Assembly: GCA_964035545.1 (NCBI GenBank) | Contig: OZ037768.1 | Coordinates: 24,206,819-24,270,818, forward strand | Direction: 5' to 3' | From: Bugula neritina | Taxonomy: Eukaryota; Bryozoa; Gymnolaemata; Cheilostomatida; Bugulidae | DNA length: 64,000 nucleotides | In this document: positions 53,001-64,000 of the stretch, one piece after another | How positions within the stretch are numbered: the stretch's first letter is position 1 | How the letters are laid out: each line of letters begins with the position of its first letter | Translations under genes and position numbers: made by a program | Notes under the pieces: generated by a model | The model's database searches: none | What the model saw: only the letters and a program-made list of their open reading frames with translations | What the model was told of the DNA's origin: nothing

Positions 53001-56000
53001 AGATGAAGTTGTGTCAGTATATGTGTCAGTATGTGTGTCAGTATATGTGTCAGTATGTGTGTCAGTATATGTATCAGTATATGTATCAGTATATGTATCA
53101 GTATATGTGTCAGTATATGTATCAGTATATGTGTCAGTATATGTGTCAGTATGTGTGTCAGTATATGTGTCAGTATATGTATCAGTATATGTATCAGTAT
53201 ATGTGTCAGTATATGTGTCAGTATATGTATCAGTATATGTATCAGCATATGTATCAGCATATGTATCAGCATATGTGTCAGTATGTGTATCAGTATATGT
53301 ATCAGTATATGTGTCAGTATATGTGTCACTACTCACTGCAGTAGACGCTGTCGTTGGCGTTGTCGACAATGTAACCGCTGCCGACAGGTTTGTCGTCCCT
53401 CAGCTTCTCCCACTTGATGGAGCCGACGTAACACAGAACCGGGTTGGACTTGATGATGACAAGAGTGGAACTTGAGACGTACCTGAGAGATGTGAGACCG
53501 AGGTACTCCAGGTGTGTGTTTGATCTAATATGAAGGGCCGCGTCGTACCTGCGACATCCAAACCATGTATAAAATGATGAGCTTAGGCTATAGCAGTTGT
53601 TAACAGAGTTAGTAAGCTGATGAGTAACCCAGGGCCATATTCTTACTTTATATTGTTGTGAGGACAACTCTCTTTGCATTAGTAAAGAATACACATACGC
53701 GAGGGACGACAACTCTTAAAATTAAGTGCATGTGTGCTAAGCATGTTTCTTGTAATATGTATATAGAGGCCGCATAGTCTGAGATCTTCAAGCTGTTCTA
53801 TAAGTGTAAGTACAAACCTGTCGGCAGTCCTCCCGAGTATCCTCTCCAGGTTAGAGAGAAACTCCAGGTTAGTGAAGTTTGGATTTGTCACTCCCGACAC
53901 CACCAAATACCCTGCTATATCCTTGATAGACTTGAGGACGTACAGTTGTTCGACGGACATCGGAGTTATGTTGCGTGCTGAATCCCTGAAAGATACAAGC
54001 AGACGCTACTAGGAGATACAAGCAGACGTTACTACGATATACAAGCAGACGTTACTACGATATACAAGCAGACGTTACTACTAGATACAAGCAGACGTTA
54101 CTACAAGATACAAGCAGACGTTACTAGGAGATACTGATGTACAGAAAATAAACACCTTACCCAGTGAACGTAGACTGAGTGATAACGATATGCCCGGACA
54201 CGGTGGTGCAGCCGTCTAGCTCGTGGATGTTGGCGGAGTTCACGTAGTCAACATCAGGAATCCAGTTTATGGAACAACCTAGAAATACAATCTGATGTGA
54301 AAATAGTGGCTGAGTATACATTCGCTGAGGTGATTTTGTGGAAACTAAACAAGAAAGACAATTCCTAAACACTAAACTCTATTCAGTTATGCATCATTAC
54401 ATTGAATAAATTAGTGATTTCACACTAACATTGGGGACACAATACCATGCGGATAAAGGTTGCATACTAACATTGGGGACACAATACCATGCGGATAAAG
54501 GTTGCACACTAACATTGGGGACACAATACCATGCGGATAAAGGTTGCATACTAACTTTTGGGACATGGTCCAGAGCAGGCCTCGCAACTCGTCTGAAGGC
54601 TATTGGACTGGTAGCCGTCGGGGCAGGTCTTGACGCAACCTCCTTTGTGTTCCAGAAACATCTCTACAGAACACAGGTTATAACACAACTACATTACATA
54701 CACCACAACCTTGTCCTGCGGAATGTTCTGCGACTTTCTATACCAGCAGACAGCCGGACACTGAATCTACACACAGCTATGTACACGTGAAAAGTAAGTT
54801 ACGCAGCATTAATCTAAATACAATGAAATATTATCTGAACTCACGGGGACATTTCTCTGTGCACAGCTTGCCGTAAGCGTATTTCCTGTCCGGGTTGAGC
54901 ACCCACTTGAAGTTGGTGTTGTCATATATCATCTGAGGGGGGCAAAATGCGTCGCAACCCCCGTCGTTGTAGAAGTGTTTACACCCCTGGATAACAGTCA
55001 ATAGAGTATATAATATAGAGTATAGAGTATATAATGTAGAGTACAGAGTATAATAGAGTATAGTTGAGGTATAATCACCATGTAGCCAGAATTCCAATAC
55101 TTACCCAACAGTCTGTCTTTGAGGGGCCGTCACAGCCGCCCGCACACTCTGCGTGGCAGCACTTGTTAGACTGAGATCCAAAGCACCGGTCACCCCCGCA
55201 CTGCTCCGCACACGTCACTTTGTTCATCTGCTGACAGTTTTTGGGCCCCGGACCCCAGCAGTACTTGTTTCTCTTACCGTGGATGTCCTTTGTACACAGC
55301 TCGTGACACCCTGGTTGGCCTGGCAACGAGTAAACAAACACTGAACTAGTAGCCCACAGGCTAACACTAAACTAGTAGTCCACAGGCTAAGACTGGAAAC
55401 AAGGTTTATGAATAAGTCAAAGGTTTGTTGCTATTGGATAGCCCCAAGGAGATCAACCAATCAGAGCACACTTTGTGATAGAGTAGCAGAAGGCAATGAC
55501 TCACAGGGTTTAACGTCTGCAACAAAGTCCTTGTTGAATCTGACATGTTGAAGCACGCCGTCTGCTAGAATGTCAAACCAGTAGATGTTGGTGGTGGCAT
55601 AACACAGCAGGTTGTTGTTCTCAAACAGAACATCGCCCGAAGAGATCTCTGTAACATGACAGGAAACCCTGACTCAATATTTTATGTAACTTCAGCTATA
55701 ATACGAATTAAATGCGGTTCGAATCTAATAAAGTGAATGAACAAACTGGTAGCTTTCTTGAAATTAAATACATAATAATACAATGTAAATTAATACATAA
55801 TATAATACAATATAATACATAATATAATGCATAATAGAGTTTAATGAAATATATAATAATACAATATAATATTGCATAATGTAATACAAACAACGGACCT
55901 GTGAGTTTAGTGAGACCGAGTAGCCTTAGGCCAATGCTAGGAGACATGTAGTTGTGGGACACAAACAGGGCGTAGCCGTTAGACTGAGGGGTAGAGGAGA

Positions 56001-56522
56001 GACGACTAGAGTTGAAGCTGGTATTGAGGGGCTGGTAGAGCGAGTCCCCTCGAATTATCCGTAGATTCTCTAGCGTCACGTTCTGTACGTACACGTTGGC
56101 AATGAGCACGTAGCCGGTGACCTAGATACAGTAGAACATAGACTATAGTGTATAGAGCATAGAATAGAGAGTATAGAACATAGACTAGAGAGTATAGAAC
56201 ATCGAATAGTGTATAGAACATAGAATAGTGTATAGAACATAGAATAGAGAGTATAGAACATAGAATAGAGAGTATAGAACATAGAATAGAGTGTATATAA
56301 CATAGAATAGAGTGTATAGAACACACTCACTCACCTCACGAATACTGCTGAGGAAAGACAAATCCTTGTTGTAGAAGTCCTGGTGGTTGAGACCCACGAT
56401 CTCCAGATTACCGTCCACATACTGACACCCGGTGTACCGGTTCTCTAGGGCGCTTAGTCTGCTCTGGGGCGTATCACCTATCCCCCGTAACTTGTTACTC
56501 GTGCCCTGACACACATCATCAA
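44023..56522 (-). CDS. Egfr: EGF receptor family tyrosine kinase, 25 exons, lacks first exon
   Basis: Exons: 56522-56335, 56121-55899, 55648-55505, 55319-55105, 54986-54845, 54663-54556, 54278-54161, 53985-53818, 53548-53337, 52992-52607, 52503-52378, 52121-51952, 51841-51640, 51108-50916, 50546-50416, 49606-49463, 47777-47580, 47288-47225, 47026-46935, 46808-46586, 46002-45851, 45666-45442, 45252-44970, 44683-44552, 44237-44023. The joined frame is about 1,484 residues. Order: L1 (VCQGTSNKL start, 1-185), Cys-rich I (185-340), L2 (340-506), an enlarged Cys-rich II (506-800, longer than vertebrate EGFR, as in insects), one TM helix (about 850-870), kinase (about 910-1185) and tail. Kinase motifs are intact: GSGAFG, VAIK, the alpha-C Glu in [27 protein letters not shown]-like TDVWSYG. 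The tail has Grb2-type Y-x-N sites (TYANLD, VYENGY, TYANPE) and NPEY for PTB proteins. The exon before 56522 must end in phase 1. Confidence 0.96.
44695..44840. repeat. AT-rich array in an EGFR tail intron
   Basis: Repeats of taataatacagtaatataat and shorter derivatives. Confidence 0.85.
45690..45840. repeat. Degenerate actagtgagtactg array in an EGFR intron
   Basis: Irregular copies of a 14-16 bp unit between exons 46002-45851 and 45666-45442. Confidence 0.75.
46040..46585. repeat. 20-bp array made of the EGFR kinase exon donor
   Basis: About 27 copies. On the minus strand the unit is atgataaagtgtgagtagat, which equals the last ten bases of exon 46808-46586 plus the first ten of its intron. 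Confidence 0.95.
47320..47410. repeat. 19-bp array in an EGFR kinase intron
   Basis: About four copies of tatagtatattatacaac with a/g change. Confidence 0.85.
47790..49455. repeat. Very long 14-bp array in an EGFR kinase intron
   Basis: About 118 copies of tagtagttagtatg with periodic variants (gtgt, atat, gcat) that recur together, indicating a higher-order repeat. It fills 1.67 kb of the intron between the ATP-loop exon and the alpha-C exon. Confidence 0.96.
49640..50345. repeat. 14-bp array in an EGFR intron
   Basis: About 50 copies of tactgtatactctg with variants, between the juxtamembrane exon and the ATP-loop exon. Confidence 0.95.
50565..50915. repeat. 25-bp array made of the TM-exon donor
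   Basis: About 14 copies. On the minus strand each unit ends acacag|gtgagatg, echoing the true donor aacag|gtgagatg at 50916. Confidence 0.93.
51150..51297. repeat. 16-bp array in an EGFR intron
   Basis: About nine copies of gacgtacagaagagca. Confidence 0.9.
52121..52300. repeat. 21-bp array made of an EGFR ectodomain acceptor
   Basis: About nine copies including the genuine site. On the minus strand each reads tatattaccag|gtgtgtac, identical to the 3' splice site at 52121/52122. Confidence 0.94.
52505..52600. repeat. About 18-bp array filling a short EGFR intron
   Basis: Minus-strand units of acgtgttatatacag type; the true acceptor is acgtgttatatacttcag. Confidence 0.85.
53010..53330. repeat. 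12-bp array in an EGFR intron
   Basis: About 27 copies of gtcagtatatgt with variants. Confidence 0.95.
53990..54130. repeat. 22-bp array beside an EGFR acceptor
   Basis: About six copies. The minus-strand unit includes gtctgcttgtatct, which is also the pyrimidine tract of the true acceptor at 53986. Confidence 0.88.
54430..54575. repeat. About 44-bp array copying an EGFR donor
   Basis: Three units. Each minus-strand unit contains gtccccaat|gttagt, a copy of the exon end gtcccaaaa|gttagt at 54556. Confidence 0.9.
56125..56320. repeat. About 16-22 bp degenerate array in an EGFR intron
   Basis: Copies of tagaacatagaatagagagt. Confidence 0.85.
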
Positions 56523-57050
56523 CTGCAATGAGTCAAGGCTACATATCACAAGTTATTACATAATAGTAGATGTGGGAGTTGCCTTTCCAAAGAGCAGTAG
56601 AGACCCCATATTGTAATACAGTGTTTGAGTTCCTAAATATATAAATATACACAAAGATAAATAAAATTTAATTCTTAAAGACAAAGATATTTTAGAATAC
56701 ACAGAGAGAAGAGGGTAACTGAAGATGGCACTATATCACACCACTATCTACAAGCAAACTACGGTTCATAACATCCCATATCTACTACTTGCTCACAACA
56801 TTGTGAACTATGAAGGGGTTTAAAATCGAAATTGTAAAAAGAGGACATTTTGTTAACCAAATTATTATGACAGAAATAATTTAAGACTTGGCAAAATTAA
56901 TGTTTATTACTAAATCCAGGGACGTATGACCAGTCATGGTCTTAGTGAGTGGGTTACACCCATGTCAGGTTTTACCAGGGTCTCGAGGAAAGTGAAGGTA
57001 AAACTAATAATTATTTACATAATCAACAATATGGCTACCAGCTTCTTCAG

Positions 57051-57446
57051 TAACTATATGATCAGAGTGAATACTAGTAGTAACTATATGATCAGAGTGA
57101 ATACTAGTAGTAACTATATGATCAGAGTGAATACTAGTAGTAACTATATAATCAGAGTGAATACTAGTAGTAACTATATGATCAGAGTGAATACTAGTAG
57201 TAACTATATGATCAGAGTGAATACTAGTAGTAACTATATGATCAGAGTGAATACTAGTAGTAACTATATGATCAGAGTGAATACTAGTAGTAACTATATG
57301 ATCAGAGTGAATACTAGTAGTAACTATATAATCAGAGTGAATACTAGTAGTAACTATATGATCAGAGTGAATACTAGTAGTAACTATACGATCAGAGTGA
57401 ATACTAGTAGTAACTATATGATCAGAGTGAATACTAGTAGTAACTT
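57051..57446. repeat. 30-bp minisatellite, 13 nearly perfect copies
   Basis: Unit contains atgatcagagtgaatactag. Being 30 bp long it creates a spurious repetitive open frame. Confidence 0.96.
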
Positions 57447-60435
57447 TATGATTAAGTTGGTGTCACCACCCAGTTTGGAGTTCACGTACAGTTTATATCT
57501 AAATATACACAATAATATATGCATAGATGTTGGGCAAGCAGCTGGCTGTTTACTAAACTAAAAGGTTAATCAAGGTTGGAAAATTCCTGGCATTTTAAAA
57601 CCCAGTTTTTGTCATTTAATGGAATTCTTGATGTCCCAGGCTTCAGAAATTGTCGTATAGCAATGCTACAACATAGAAAGTATACCAGGGAACAACAGAA
57701 GTGTTGGATAGCAGTGGTGGAGGGTGGCAGAAGTGTTGGGTAGCAGGAGTGGAGGATGGCAGGGGTGTAGGGGGTTAAGAGAGAACCTAGGTTAAACTGT
57801 CAAACCGGCAGGAAAGGCACTGAATAGTATATTTTCTGAACTCCCATAACAAAGAGAAAAGAGATCTTTTAAACGCTCAGTGTGTAGGCTAAGACTTGAA
57901 AGCTAGTAGAAGTTGGCTAAGACAAAACGATAGACTTGAGGTTATTATTATTTGTTATTGATTAGGAATAATTATCAATAACTTAGAATGAGATCAGACT
58001 ATATGAGCATGGATAAGATAGCTTGGATCAAACAGATAAGAGAGAAGATTGTTGAGATAACTCAAGCTTCTCCAATAGAAAGAGAGATAACTCCAAAAAC
58101 TGTACAGTTATTCCTTGGTTATAACATCTCTTGTCTTTGTATGGACAAATCTTTGGATAAGTCATGGTGAATGAGTCACGAATCTTCCTTTTTATCAAGT
58201 GGTTTGACATTAGTGTTTGGAAGAGTTCTCTTAACTAAATGTGTTTTCGAGTAACCAGGGAAAGTTCTCACCAGGTTAATTCATGTGGGAAGGATTTCCT
58301 ACACGCCCACACCCATAATACTAAACAGGGACTCTGGAGTTGAGACAATTCATGCTTTTGAAAAACAAATAAATCAACTGTGAAATCCTACAGCTATGTA
58401 TGATATAATATATAATATACATAATATGATGTTTTATAATATACTATAATATAACATAAATTAGGATAATATAATACATACACCCACTAAAGCCATGCCA
58501 AATTATTAGACAGTATATTAAAAAGTTTATACTAAGCTACATGTCCCAAAAGACAACTCAAATCTACAGCACTTCTGATGTTTAGCTCTTGCCGTATATT
58601 TTCTAACTTATGTATTAAACTATATTATATTACCAAATATTCACCAAGATATATAAATGATCATTAGCCAGTTACTCTGGCTAGCATCATATTTCAACAT
58701 TATTACCATACCATACATAATTTACATGAAGCTTATACCTATGATACTCAATTTTAAATACATGTATGCTGTCAGTTTTATATTTAAAGGAGTGAGTATA
58801 TATTTAATGTTATTATATAATACAAAGTCTACCTGGTATCATATAATACAAAGTTTACCTTTAAGAGACGCAGAGAGAGGAGAGCAAGCTACAGTGAGAT
58901 ATGAAATAATAATCCTTACAGACAGCGGCAACGAACACATTTGGCAGCACTAGATCTAGAAGACTGAAGATATCAACTCACAACCCCCAACCCAGGGTCT
59001 ACACTGCCCTTCCTTAGGTTACACCTCCGAAGGTGACAACTGAAGAGGTAATTGTGGAAATTGACTATGATTAATGAGACAACGTAACTCATTATTTCAA
59101 CATTTGACGCAACTTGCTGGGAGGAAGGTGTTGAAATTCCAGCACAACCCTCGTGGAAGTGGTGCTAGTACTGGAACAGCTGCAACTCATGCTATAGTAC
59201 GATCAGCAAAAGTTCACCAAATAATTTAATTCAATTAACTTTTTAGCTCTTCAATAAAAATTGTCATGTGTGTGAATTAGAGAATTGTCAGAAGAGAAAA
59301 GCCGACAAGCTAAACTCCACACAGCTTAGCAAGTAGCAACATGGAGGGAGGTTAGGTAGAGCTGTTGGTATGATGACTGGGGTCAGACTGAGTATGAATA
59401 TTCTAGAGACAGCATGACTGCATTTCATCATTTCCTGTTGACTTGATCAGAAAACAATTACAAATCAATTTGTTGGTGTAAGACAAGAGAAGTAAACAGA
59501 GGAAAATGTATGTTATACTGAGTATAGCGCTGTATACTGGCTGGTAATAAAATACCCAGCTAATGCTAATAGCAAGACAGCTGATGCTCGAAGACTTATT
59601 CTGAGGCAGCGGGTTCAATAAATAAGAACACCCTTACAGTAACTGGCAGCAACTACACTTCTGTGGCCCTACGTACAGTTACTACAAGCTTAGAGGAAAG
59701 ATAACTCTTACGGTTTTCAGAGATTCACAAACTCTGATAGGCCGAGATGCAAACCAGGTTTCTGTTACATTTAGATGTTTATCTTAGAGTCAAAATACCC
59801 GAATACTGCATTTCCTGGGTGATAAATCTGGAAACTTTTAATGCTACCAGCTTAAATCCTATTTCCCATCTACTCCAACTAACTAACAAGGCAGACATCA
59901 AATTTTAGACAAAGACAGTGAATACAACTCCAAAGTGATGTACCCCACGCTGTAAAGAACATGAGCTATCTCAATTTCTCCACTAATGCTCCTAAATGGT
60001 AATCCTAGAGCATAGTAAGTGTGAATTCACATTGATCTAGCGCTTCACTCACTGCTAATATTTCACTGCTTTAGTTTACTCTCAGTTCTGGCTTAAAATA
60101 ATTTGAAACAAAATAAATATGGCCACCTTACAGTACAGCTGCATTAGTAACGATTAGAAATAAAGTCTATTCTCAACACTAACAAGACACAGTTGAGATT
60201 GAAAGAGATAAGTAAGTAGCTACTAAGTCTTAAGAGTAGAGAATGAGGTGGGGATATAATAATCATGTTGTAACTTGAGGAATCTTCACTCATTAGTTAC
60301 ATCTCATTACCCGGAGGAGTCAAACTGAAAATAATGGGGAACATGAGCCAATCAGCGGACAGCAAAGTGGCTTGTGGAGTTGGTGATGGGCAAATCATCT
60401 CACTATTGCAGGTCAATAGTTTCCTACTTGTGTTA

Positions 60436-60545
60436 GATATGTGCTGCCCCCAGGTGGTTGTTAGATAGGTGCTGCCCCCAGGTGGTTGTTAGATAGGTGC
60501 TGCCCCCAGGTGGTTGTTAGATAGGTGCTGCCCCCAGGTGGTGAG
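60436..60545. repeat. About 27-bp array
   Basis: Four copies containing gtgctgcccccaggtggttg. Confidence 0.9.
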
Positions 60546-60999
60546 GGAGTAGGGAGGATTGTAATATAACTTACAGAGTTGTTTACTAATACTCGGTGTT
60601 TCACAATGCTGGGGTTTGAGCTAGCTGTAAGGGTGGCTGATGAGTGACAGCCTAGTGTGTGCATGCTGCCTTTATAGTGACAGCATGCCAATACATAGCA
60701 CGCTGCCTACACAGTGACAGCATACCTAAAGCCAGGCTAGAATCTACTGTATAATAATGTTATACTGTTCGCCATGCACAGCTGGTAAGCATAGTGAAAA
60801 GTAAGGAACTACAATCCCCACACCAACTGCTAATAAATATATATTACGTTGGAGTATTCATAGATTTATATCAATATGAGAACAAAGTTTTAACAGCTCC
60901 AGAACGTCTGTTTAAATAAAGATCAGTTTAACGTGGCCAGCTTACCAGTTCAGCTACATTACATTACTGCCATCGTATAAACAAGTTAGTCACAAAAGT

Positions 61000-61150
61000 C
61001 TACAGTTAGTTACACAACTCTACAGTTAGTCACAGAACTCTACAGTTAGTCACAGAACTCTACAGTTAGTCACAGAACTCTACAGTTAGTCACAGAACTC
61101 TACAGTTAGTTACACAACTCTACAGTTAGTTACAGAACTCTACAGTTAGT
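61000..61150. repeat. 20-bp array
   Basis: About seven copies of agtcacagaactctacagtt. Confidence 0.9.
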
Positions 61151-61179
61151 TGTTAGCCAGAAATCGTTGACTCGCCTAT

Positions 61180-61312
61180 CAAAACAAGTGTCGAGGACAA
61201 AGAACTGATGACACAAATATAATTATTGTACTAAACAGTTGCGTAAACATCCGGGCTCCATGCAGGGTAATTATTCATTCATTAGCAGCACAGATGAATG
61301 ACTTTTTATATC
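61180..61312 (-). promoter_or_regulatory. Candidate EGFR promoter and signal-peptide exon
   Basis: On the minus strand a TATA-like GATATAAAAAG (61312-61302) precedes an ATG at 61250 that opens MFTQLFSTIIIFVSSVLC, which has signal-peptide character. A phase-1 exit (CTT T|GTCCTC) would match the phase needed by the first recognised EGFR exon, but that donor is poor and 4.7 kb separate them. Confidence 0.2.
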
Positions 61313-64000
61313 GGTTGGCGATAACTCAAGCAGCGAGCTACGGATACACCATCTCCTGTTCTTGTCAACTACCCACCTCTAGCCCAGTCAGCGTACTACC
61401 AGCCCGTACACAGACACGCTACTAGCAGACGGTAGTTGAGTAACGCGCGAAGACCAACAACCCCAGTGAACTGGATAATTAAAACCACAAGTTCGCAGAC
61501 GACAGCTATCCCAGCGTCCCACTGACAACTACTACGTTACTAATACCTAGCAGGTTGACAATGCCACCTAAACGTGTCTTCTGCAGCACACCCAGCTGAC
61601 CGCTAGAGCTACCGAGTGCATAATAACAGTTTCTTAGACTCGGAGGACAAAAGTGAAACAGCATCAATATCTCGACTCACACATTTAGAGAAAAAGAACT
61701 TTCAACACCACCAGAGCAGGGACAGAAAACACAAGAAAGCACTAGATGTGATGCCGCTATCAGCTATACTGAAGGTTACAGGCATGTTTGCTGACTGCAT
61801 CACCACGTCATCAGCCTACACAATAGCTGACTGCCAGAGTAGCACATTGTTTGATAACAAAACATGTTTCAGTTTGTTTCTACACCTCCTGTTATGTCAT
61901 AACATTAGCTTTAAAGAATAGCATTATGGCCATGTACTTCAGTACTTTTTAAATTGTTTCCATAAAAAATACGCCTTCTTGTAGGGACATCGTAAGTTTT
62001 AAACGGTGCATTTTACACCTACGGAACTCTGTAAACTTCGATCAGTTTAGGAACTACTACGTACACTCAAGGTGATCAGCAAGACAAAACATTAGGGATG
62101 AAACCAGGATGAGTGGAGTAGTGTGACATTTTGTACACTGACAATACTACTTCTGCCATCAACAACTGATGGACAGGTCAGTGAAGCAGAGAGAGTAATG
62201 GCTGTGAAATCGAATGAAGCATTTCCACACACAAGTTTTTATAACAACTCTTTATTTGAAACATTCTAGTGGATTTGCTGGGTTTAAGGTACAATGCGAG
62301 GAGTGTTATACAAATTACCTGTGAACAGTTGAGTTGAGAGACAGGTTTGACACAGTAGCACAGTGTATATAGATAAACTCAATAAAACATGGCCTGTGGT
62401 AGTCATCTCTCCTGCGATGAACAAATTCTTCTAGATTTATCTATCCTAAGGCTATATATCCACATACTAACTCCGAGGTGAAAGAACTGGCTGTATTATC
62501 ATGTCTAGCACCATTCACTGGAAAATATTAAAAATACATCAACTAGCAATGGAACTTATTTATTTTTAACACTTTTTATTATTATTGAAACTGTTAACCA
62601 GCATAAAACATTCTAACAGTATAAATAATTAATGGTATATAAATATACACTCTATTATCATATATTTGAACTACAGTACAAAAAAATAGTGAGATGCAAA
62701 CAAGAACAATATTATATATACTCTTTGAAAGATAGAAGACATTAGAGCTGTACATACACGACTGCTAAGTAAATCAAGAGTTATAATTTAGCATGAGTTC
62801 TAGTTGGATGAGCAATAATTAACTCTCAGATTTGTGAGATATAAAAGACAAGAAACTACCACTTTGAGACTTCTGGTGATAAATAGCAGACGCTAGATAA
62901 AAGTGAATTACAGGTATGTTATGGTCAAACAGCTTTGTTATTACACCCAGGTAATAAATCAACTGTAATCCACACCAACAGATTATATCTAAAATCTGTA
63001 GTAGCTGAATATTTCCCTGCAGGCATATATTTTTGATGAAAATAAATTCCACCTAAATAAGAAGCTTTGCGAGATTTCGCAACAGGAAATGATTCAATGG
63101 ATTAAGTGACCAGATAGAAATATTTTAGAGATGATATTATCCCTGCCAAACCCTAACATGTTACAAAGATTTAGCAAAATAAACAAAACACAATATTGAT
63201 AATAAAAATAGGTATTCTACGTCAAATGTTAGTTAATTATCGAAGCTAGCTACAGCAAGCAATGTACGATAATTAAACCACCTATTGGCTATTAAAAATA
63301 AATTTATTTTCTAAATGCACGGTTAATTAAATTTTATTTAATTAGCCATACAGTTTAACCAATCTAGTTTGAAATAAGATAAAATCGTAGATTAAAATAG
63401 AGTGACAGTCAAACTAATGTATTTATATCTAGAGGTAGGTGCAGTAACTGAGAAAATGGGGAAAAAATGAAGGAAATTCACCATTAAAATGAGTTTCTAG
63501 GATATCAGAATGAATAAATTTGAAAATTAGAACACCAACTGGGAGTCAAACACCACATGTTGAAAAGAGGCAAGGCTGAAAACTTACATTAACATTATTA
63601 CCACTAGTACTATCACTATTCTAGTGTTGAATCTCAATAGTGACAGTAATCGTATCGAGACATTCCTAGTTGAGTATCACTGTATGAATATCAAATTACA
63701 TATAGTTGATTAATTGTTACTACTTCTAAACTAAGTCAAATGAGAAGTGGGCAGCTTGTTTTGATTCGGAGAGTATAAAACCATTAGACTTGGTGATTAA
63801 CTAATTCAATTTGTAAACCAAAACAGAAGAAAATTAGTTTTGAAACGAGAAAATACAAAACGTGAAGTTGAACAAGTAACAGGTTACCAGCTAAGAATTA
63901 TCTGACTTTTACTTCAAAAAGAACTAAAACTTACAATACAATATTAAGTTTAACTATTACTAGTAGTATTAGTATTACTATTATATAAACTATTAGTGTA

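Larger units (their letters stand above)
56523..64000. other. EGFR upstream region, no defensible gene
   Basis: Contains minisatellites (30-bp at 57051-57446, about 27-bp at 60436-60545, 20-bp at 61000-61150), a GC-richer stretch at 61.37-61.63 kb and otherwise AT-rich unique sequence. It may be EGFR intron 1 plus 5' flank. No RNA gene was recognised. Confidence 0.5.

Noticed and set aside
52992-53344. Long open frames reading T-H-I-L or Y-V-S-V repeats on both strands
   Set aside because: They are translations of the 12-bp intronic minisatellite; a unit divisible by three stays open in several frames.
57022-57561. Repetitive protein with 13 copies of a ten-residue unit
   Set aside because: The 30-bp DNA unit keeps any frame open; there is no codon bias, no conserved flank and no splice context.
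58657-58953. 98-residue hydrophobic plus-strand open frame
   Set aside because: Its hydrophobicity comes from AT-rich codons; no homologue recognised and no supporting signals.

Overview
This window is animal nuclear DNA. It has AT-rich non-coding sequence, genes split into many small exons with GT-AG introns, and bilaterian signalling genes. The source looks like an invertebrate: there is one EGFR-type receptor with the enlarged ectodomain seen in invertebrates, a canonical three-exon Hedgehog gene, and a tandem cluster of fibrinogen-domain lectin-like genes. I cannot name the phylum. Exon coordinates were derived by eye from open frames, splice signals and phase continuity. Every multi-exon model listed as a gene keeps one open frame across all its junctions.

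Layout. 0.5-14.0 kb (+): last 29 exons of a very large coiled-coil protein, with its start lying before the window. 14.5-18.4 kb (-): a complete 9-exon proline dehydrogenase, convergent with the coiled-coil gene, with 3' ends that probably overlap. 20.1-23.8 kb (-): a complete Hedgehog gene. 24.7-24.9 kb (-): two possible terminal exons of an unrecognised gene. 26.7-29.5 kb (-): a complete 6-exon four-transmembrane protein with a proline-rich tail. 31.0-41.9 kb (+): three tandem 7-exon paralogues encoding signal peptide, small Cys-rich apple/PAN-like module and fibrinogen-related domain. 44.0-56.5 kb (-): 25 exons of an EGF-receptor tyrosine kinase running to the stop codon. The signal-peptide exon is not certain; a candidate lies near 61.2 kb. 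56.5-64 kb: no gene I can defend.

The most striking property is minisatellite content. About 40 tandem arrays, mostly with 12-31 bp units, fill introns and flanks. Several are built from copies of a neighbouring splice junction, so an intron can contain many ordered copies of its own donor or acceptor, sometimes with adjoining exon bases. In one EGFR intron the unit is 21 bp and reads open in the receptor frame, so use of an upstream acceptor copy would lengthen the ectodomain by multiples of seven residues. Two further 21-bp arrays lie inside coding exons: one in the Hedgehog Hint domain and one in the Ser/Pro-rich head of the coiled-coil protein. The middle fibrinogen gene carries a small hAT-like MITE, and the third gene is a mosaic of the other two.

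Hedgehog and EGFR are secreted-signal and receptor components of separate pathways, and nothing here suggests they are co-regulated. The fibrinogen cluster is a typical expanding innate-recognition type family.
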